From assembly GCA_034412795.1 (NCBI GenBank), contig DAOUMD010000226.1:1-64000 (forward strand): a DNA stretch of 64,000 nucleotides. Reading direction: 5' to 3'. The notes below the pieces were generated by a model. The model ran no database searches, was not told the DNA's origin, and saw only the letters and a program-made list of their open reading frames with translations. The translations under genes and the position numbers were made by a program. This stretch comes from JAUVPY01 sp034412795. Lineage in GTDB: Bacteria > Chloroflexota > Anaerolineae > 4572-78 > NAK82. Shown here in pieces: positions 60,392 through 64,000 of the stretch. Numbering within the stretch: position 1 is the first letter of the stretch; each line of letters starts with the position of its first letter.

Positions 60392-61594
60392 ATGCGACTA
60401 TTCCCGGCTGTTGTGATTGGAGGCCCTCCCGACGTTGGCAAGTCGGTGCTGACCTATAACCTGAGCCAAAGACTGCGCGAGCGAGGTACCCAGCACTACG
60501 TGCTGCGCGCCGCCCCTGACGGCCAGGGTGATTGGACCAGCCAGGCCGATCAAAGCCTGGTGCGCACCATCCTGGTCCCCAAGAAATGGACCCCGGCCTT
60601 CGTGGAAGGCGTGTGTCGTGACCTGGCCCGGCGTCATCTGCCCCTCATCGTCGATGCCGGCGGGCGCCCAGCCGACTGGCAGGAAGCGATCTTTGACCAA
60701 TGCACGCACGCGGTCCTGCTCACAGCGGCGAAGCAGCCTCAAGGCGATGAGGCAATCCGCCGCTTCTGGCTGGATCTGTTCACCCGGCATAACCTGCTGC
60801 TCCTGGCCAATCTCCGCTCCGACCTGAACGGCGCCAGCCGGGTGACGGCCAGGCATCCCCTGCTCAAGGGCGTCATCGCCGGCCTGGAGCACGGTCGGCC
60901 CGCCGGCGGCCCGAGCTTTGAAGCCCTGGTGGAGCGCATAGCACACCTGTTTGCTTACGACGCCGAGGACCTGCGCCGCGCTCATCTGACTTCCGCGCCG
61001 GTGGAGACCGTGGTCGACCTGGACCGTCTGGCTCGCTCCTTGGGCGTCCCCTTCGTCGCCGAAAAAGCCACCTGGACGCCGGGCCAGTTGCCGGAGCTGC
61101 TGGATTATCTACCCGCGTCCACGCCGTTGGGCCTCTACGGACGGGGGCCTAACTGGCTCTACGCGGCGCTGGCGCTGTATGCCTACCCGGCACAACTCTA
61201 CCAATTCGACGTGCGCCTGGGCTGGGTCACGCCGCCGAGCCTGGTCATCACCTCCGTCGCTCCTTCGTCTTTGATAACGGCTCGTGTCCTGGATCGCCCC
61301 ACCCACGCCCGGCTGGAACTGGCCATCGTCCGGGACTACCTGGATTACCGCGAGGCGGAGGGGTTAGCCCTGCCGCCGTTGCCGCCGGGCAAAGGCGTGG
61401 TGCTCAGCGGCAAACTACCACTCTGGTTATGGACCGCTTTGGCCCAGGCCTACCGCCACGCGCCGTGGATCGCCGTCTTCCAGCCCCCCTTAGGGAACCA
61501 GCCGGTGGTCATCGCCTCACAGCAAGAGGACTTGCCCATTGGCAGCCTGGTGACCTCCGAAGCTGACACCGCCTCCATCGTATCTTCTCAATAA
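60392..61594 (+). CDS. P-loop ATPase fused to two Csx3-like domains
   Basis: 400 residues from ATG 60392; the frame is open upstream but only over simple repeats. An N-terminal P-loop kinase/ATPase domain (about 1-190) has Walker A GGPPDVGKSV and HYVLRAAPDGQGDW. Then come two Csx3-like modules: about 240-310 (LYGRGPNWLYAALALYAYPA, FDVRLGWV) and about 325-395 (LSGKLPLWLWTALAQAYRHA, then VFQPPLG). Csx3 (Crn3) is a ring nuclease that degrades cyclic tetra-adenylate; Csx3-ATPase fusions are known. The D-x-R-L-G motif is kept in the first module but reads QPPLG in the second, suggesting an inactive or structural copy. It likely switches off the CARF effectors nearby. Confidence 0.78.
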   Translation: MRLFPAVVIGGPPDVGKSVLTYNLSQRLRERGTQHYVLRAAPDGQGDWTSQADQSLVRTILVPKKWTPAFVEGVCRDLARRHLPLIVDAGGRPADWQEAIFDQCTHAVLLTAAKQPQGDEAIRRFWLDLFTRHNLLLLANLRSDLNGASRVTARHPLLKGVIAGLEHGRPAGGPSFEALVERIAHLFAYDAEDLRRAHLTSAPVETVVDLDRLARSLGVPFVAEKATWTPGQLPELLDYLPASTPLGLYGRGPNWLYAALALYAYPAQLYQFDVRLGWVTPPSLVITSVAPSSLITARVLDRPTHARLELAIVRDYLDYREAEGLALPPLPPGKGVVLSGKLPLWLWTALAQAYRHAPWIAVFQPPLGNQPVVIASQQEDLPIGSLVTSEADTASIVSSQ

Positions 61595-61672
61595 TTCGGG
61601 GTAGGGGCAGGTCTTGCGCCTGCCCAAGCGGGCAACCGCAAGGGTTTGCCCCTACTTTTTGAGAAGATACGC
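61580..61672. repeat. palindromic element overlapping the Csx3-type gene end
   Basis: GTATCTTCTCA and TGAGAAGATAC bound a GTAGGGGCAGG...GCCCCTAC hairpin. The left end overlaps the last codons of the gene. The inner GTAGGGGCAGGTCTTGCGCC type is a common interspersed repeat. Confidence 0.7.
61601..61660 (+). terminator. terminator after the Csx3-type gene
   Basis: GTAGGGGCA and TGCCCCTAC form the base stem of a large hairpin followed by TTTTT, just past the stop codon. Confidence 0.65.
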
Positions 61673-61686
61673 CTCATCGGCACAAC

Positions 61687-61731
61687 AAAAAAGCCCGTCA
61701 CCATAGACCATCTACCTGGTTACTGCGGGCT
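61687..61731 (-). terminator. minus-strand terminator with no obvious gene
   Basis: On the minus strand, AGCCCGCAGTAACC pairs with GGTGACGGGCT, followed by TTTTTT. No recognisable minus-strand gene lies upstream (61740-62590). Confidence 0.6.
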
Positions 61732-61780
61732 GTTCGGGTGAACTATTATCCGCCAGGGCACCTCCCTCGCCTTGGCCGTC

Positions 61781-61816
61781 GCCTCGGGCTGAGCCACAGC
61801 CGCGAGGCAGTTTTTT
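61781..61816 (+). terminator. plus-strand terminator
   Basis: GCCTCGGGCT and AGCCGCGAGGC make a stem followed by AGTTTTTT. Confidence 0.65.
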
Positions 61817-62082
61817 GTCAGGTCGTCATTAACCTAAATCGTTACTACTCAGCCACCCCCCGCCCTCCAATTCTGGGGGGGAGTAGCACGATTTCCCCCA
61901 GGATTGGGGGCCCGGGGGCTGGGTAGTTACCCTAAATCGTGTGATGCTTCAGTGTGATGGCTCAGCGTGATACATCACATGAATTAAACGCTCGTCCAGC
62001 CAGAATTTGCACGTCACTATCCGGGCATAGTTCATTTTGCCGAGAAAACTGGTTGACAATTTGGCCTGCGTTGCCAGACAAA

Positions 62083-62172
62083 TTCGTAAAACGTAAGGCG
62101 CAAAACGTAATGATTTTGGGCACCTGCCTTTACGCATCACGTTTTACGTTTTACGTTTTACGTTTTACGAGG
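62083..62172. repeat. CGTAAAACGTAA-type palindromic repeat, copy 2
   Basis: CGTAAAACGTAAGGCGCAAA and four tandem CGTTTTA units face each other; CGTAATGATT and TGCCTTTACG are shared with the inverted copy at 38505-38602. Confidence 0.65.
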
Positions 62173-62236
62173 TTACTTTGCTTGATTTGACCGGTAAAAA
62201 GTGTCAACCAAATAGTGAACTATCCCCAAACGAACA

Positions 62237-62316
62237 GACCCCGACCGCAAGGTCATATGCCTTGTAAGGGTCGAGGCCTGGTTGAGACGTCAACGTCATC
62301 CTCCTTCGGATGAGGA
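62237..62316. other. three consecutive hairpins, possible structured RNA
   Basis: CGACC...GGGTCG with inner AAGG/CCTT, then GTTGAGACGTCAAC, then CATCCTCCTTCGGATG. A regular string of hairpins without coding potential; either an RNA leader or the end of a mobile element. Confidence 0.4.
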
Positions 62317-62596
62317 AGAGCAAACGCGTGTCAAGTTTAGTTTTCACGGGGAACTATGCAGAGATTGTATCAAAAGTTGATGGGTTTGTCAATGGGGATT
62401 CAGGGAGTAAGGAAGTAAGGAAGTAGGGAGTAGGAGGGGGTTGCAGTTCTCCGGCGCATGTGGTAGGATACTCACGTTCCTCCTCAGCCATCCACCCGCC
62501 TGCGTTCCGTTCGTATCCCGAAAGCATAACACCCCAGGGCACACGCGCCGGACAAGGGACCAGGGCAGGCCGCCTTGCCGGCCAGGAGATGAGCTT

Positions 62597-64000
62597 ATGC
62601 TGACACCCAAATCGTCAGGTAGTGTTGTCAGGTGGACCCGCGTCCGACAGGTGGCCGACCACTTTGGCCAGGAAGCGTTTCTCAGGTTGGTATTGCTGGT
62701 CTCCATCTTTGCCTGGCTGTGGATCGTGCATGCCCGCCAGGTGCGGCGCCTGGACGCGGCCAATGGGTTGGTGTTTATGTTTGTGGTCATCGGCGTGGCT
62801 GTGCTGAGCTACTGGCTGGTCCGCTCCCACTACCTGTGGGCCATCAGCATATTCCTGGCCGGCCAACTGGTGTTCATCGCCTGCTTTATGAGGTTCACGC
62901 GGGACCTGGACTTCGGGCTGCTGTTCCTGCTGCCCATCGTCACCGCCGGCTCTTTGGTCGGGCCACCAGGCGCGTTTGTCACGGCCGGCATAGCGGCGCT
63001 GGTCGAGCTGAGGCTGGTTGCGACGACGCCGCTGGCGGCCGGGGGCTCGACGTCTGTGGTGGGCCTTATCTGCCTACAGTTTCTGGCGGCCGCCATCTCG
63101 GGGCAGGCCTCGCTGGGGGTACACGACGCCCTCCAGTCGGCAGAGATGTGCGCGTGTGAGGCGCGCAAGCACGCCCAAGAAGCGCGGCGCCACCGCGGCC
63201 AGCTCCAGCGCACCCTCAAGTCCCTGGACCTGGCTCACAAACAACTGCAACGGGCCAACGCGGAGCTGTTCTACGCGCGCGAAGTGGCCGACAAGGCCCT
63301 GCGCTTTAAGGCCGACTTTGCGGCCAAAGTCAGCCACGAACTGCGCACCTCGCTCAACCTGATCCTGGGTTTCAGCGAGACCATGATTTTCTCTCAAGAT
63401 ACTTATGGCGCCGAGCTGCCGACCGCCTACCGGCGCGATGCGAGCGAGATCTATCGCAACAGCCGGCACCTGCTGGCCCTGGTCGACGACATCCTGGACC
63501 TGTCCAAGCTGGAGGCGGGTAAATTGGGCCTGCGGCGCGAAAACGTGGATGTGGCCGGGCTGCTGCGGGAAACCACGGACCTGGTCAGGCCACTGGCCGA
63601 AACCAAGGGCCTGGCCCTGGAACTCGAGCTGCCGGAAGCGCTGCCCAACCTGGAACTGGATCGGACGCGCATCAACCAGGTGTTGTTGAACCTGTTGAGC
63701 AACGCCACGCGCATTACGTCCCACGGCCGCATCGTGGTGAGGGCGGTGCCCGGCGCAGACGAGGTCATTGTCCAGGTGCGCGATACCGGGCCCGGCATCC
63801 CCGCCGAGGACTTGGAGCACGTGTTTGAGGAGTTTCGCCAACTGGATAACGCGGGCGACGTGACCGGCACCACGGGGCTGGGGCTGACGGTCAGCCGGCA
63901 GATTGTGGCACTCCACGGCGGGCGGACGTGGGCAGAGAGTGTGCCGGGCCAGGGCAGCACTTTTTCTTTTGCGCTTCCCGTTGAAGGCGGCGACACGCCG
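62597..64000 (+). CDS. membrane histidine kinase, cut by window end
   Basis: 468 codons from ATG 62597 (AGGAG 8 nt upstream), open at the window end. Four to five hydrophobic helices (about 25-165: LVLLVSIFAWLWIV, LVFMFVVIGVAVLSYWLV, FLAGQLVFIACFM, FLLPIVTAGSLVG) are followed by a coiled coil (about 175-235). The HisKA H-box is AAKVSHELRTSLNLILGF. The HATPase has the N-box LLNLLSNATRIT, G1 VRDTGPGIP and G2 TGLGLTVSRQI, so the kinase core is nearly complete. A receiver or other domain may follow beyond the window. The signal is unknown; there is no periplasmic domain of note, so it may sense something in the membrane. Confidence 0.92.
   Translation, partial: MLTPKSSGSVVRWTRVRQVADHFGQEAFLRLVLLVSIFAWLWIVHARQVRRLDAANGLVFMFVVIGVAVLSYWLVRSHYLWAISIFLAGQLVFIACFMRFTRDLDFGLLFLLPIVTAGSLVGPPGAFVTAGIAALVELRLVATTPLAAGGSTSVVGLICLQFLAAAISGQASLGVHDALQSAEMCACEARKHAQEARRHRGQLQRTLKSLDLAHKQLQRANAELFYAREVADKALRFKADFAAKVSHELRTSLNLILGFSETMIFSQDTYGAELPTAYRRDASEIYRNSRHLLALVDDILDLSKLEAGKLGLRRENVDVAGLLRETTDLVRPLAETKGLALELELPEALPNLELDRTRINQVLLNLLSNATRITSHGRIVVRAVPGADEVIVQVRDTGPGIPAEDLEHVFEEFRQLDNAGDVTGTTGLGLTVSRQIVALHGGRTWAESVPGQGSTFSFALPVEGGDTP

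Larger units (their letters stand above)
61820..62596. other. non-coding region before the histidine kinase
   Basis: Nearly 800 bases with no convincing gene. Contents: an inverted CCTAAATCG/CGATTT repeat around GGGGG runs (61830-61940), a CGTAAAACG palindromic repeat (62083-62172), three successive hairpins (62237-62316), and a GGGAGTAAGGAAGTAAGG simple repeat (62396-62435). Confidence 0.5.

Noticed and set aside
61740..61830. Possible RNase P, SRP or tmRNA gene suggested by strong hairpins
   Set aside because: None of the conserved core sequences of these RNAs could be found; only terminator-like stems are supported.
61949..62140. 63-codon minus-strand frame in the 62-kb gap
   Set aside because: Partly formed by the CGTAAAACG repeat; no ribosome binding site and no recognised family, so not listed as a gene.

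Overview
The window reads as a chromosomal segment of an uncultured member of the Chloroflexota (Anaerolineae-like). This is an inference from gene content: UPF0182 and DUF6062 proteins, a two-subunit bacterial glycyl-tRNA synthetase, an F420-type LLM oxidoreductase, a b6-type cytochrome complex with multi-haem cytochromes c, and many palindromic and simple-sequence repeats. GC content is moderate to high, genes are on both strands, and no rRNA or tRNA gene was recognised.

Layout. 0.4-5.6 kb: ion transport (ArsB/NhaD-type permease, universal stress protein, CLC chloride channel/antiporter with CBS and RCK_C domains) and a hypothetical gene. 5.7-6.8 kb: a methyltransferase-Nudix fusion. 7.0-9.8 kb, minus strand: a tryptophan T-box leader (specifier UGG) ahead of an ABC-type ATPase gene and trpB2. 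10-15.5 kb: trxA, a response regulator-histidine kinase hybrid, lgt and the primary sigma factor gene. 15.5-24.3 kb: an MFS exporter, an LLM oxidoreductase, a VapBC-like pair, UPF0182 and a large membrane protein. 24.4-27.4 kb: two unknown genes and DUF6062. 27.4-31.3 kb, minus strand: Rieske-cytochrome b-cytochrome c-cytochrome c operon. 31.5-35.2 kb: PQQ-type sugar dehydrogenase lipoprotein, UPF0173 hydrolase, GNAT protein. 35.3-39.4 kb: glyS, glyQ, recO. 39.6-40.2 kb: a toxin-antitoxin pair whose PIN toxin is frameshifted.

40.66-61.6 kb is a type III-A CRISPR-Cas island. One long array of about 80 repeats is split in the middle of a single repeat by a 2.15-kb insertion sequence. Next to it, reading toward the array on the minus strand, are cas10/csm1, csm2, csm3, csm4, a GxxExxY gene, csm5, a Can2/Card1-like CARF nuclease, cas6, csx15 and a two-helix membrane CARF protein. 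Upstream of csm1 lies a CARF-LuxR-type HTH regulator, with a divergent P-loop ATPase fused to two Csx3-like domains. Cas10 has the GGDD cyclase motif but no visible HD nuclease motif, so the system probably depends on cyclic oligoadenylate signalling through several CARF effectors, tempered by two candidate ring nucleases. No cas1 or cas2 is present. The cas6 mRNA leader carries an exact copy of the CRISPR-repeat hairpin just before the ribosome binding site, which suggests Cas6 autoregulation.

61.6-62.6 kb is non-coding, with several terminators and hairpins. The window ends inside a membrane histidine kinase gene. Simple-sequence repeats have entered several reading frames (lgt tail, glyQ/glyS junction, glyS, the 861-codon membrane gene, the recO tail).
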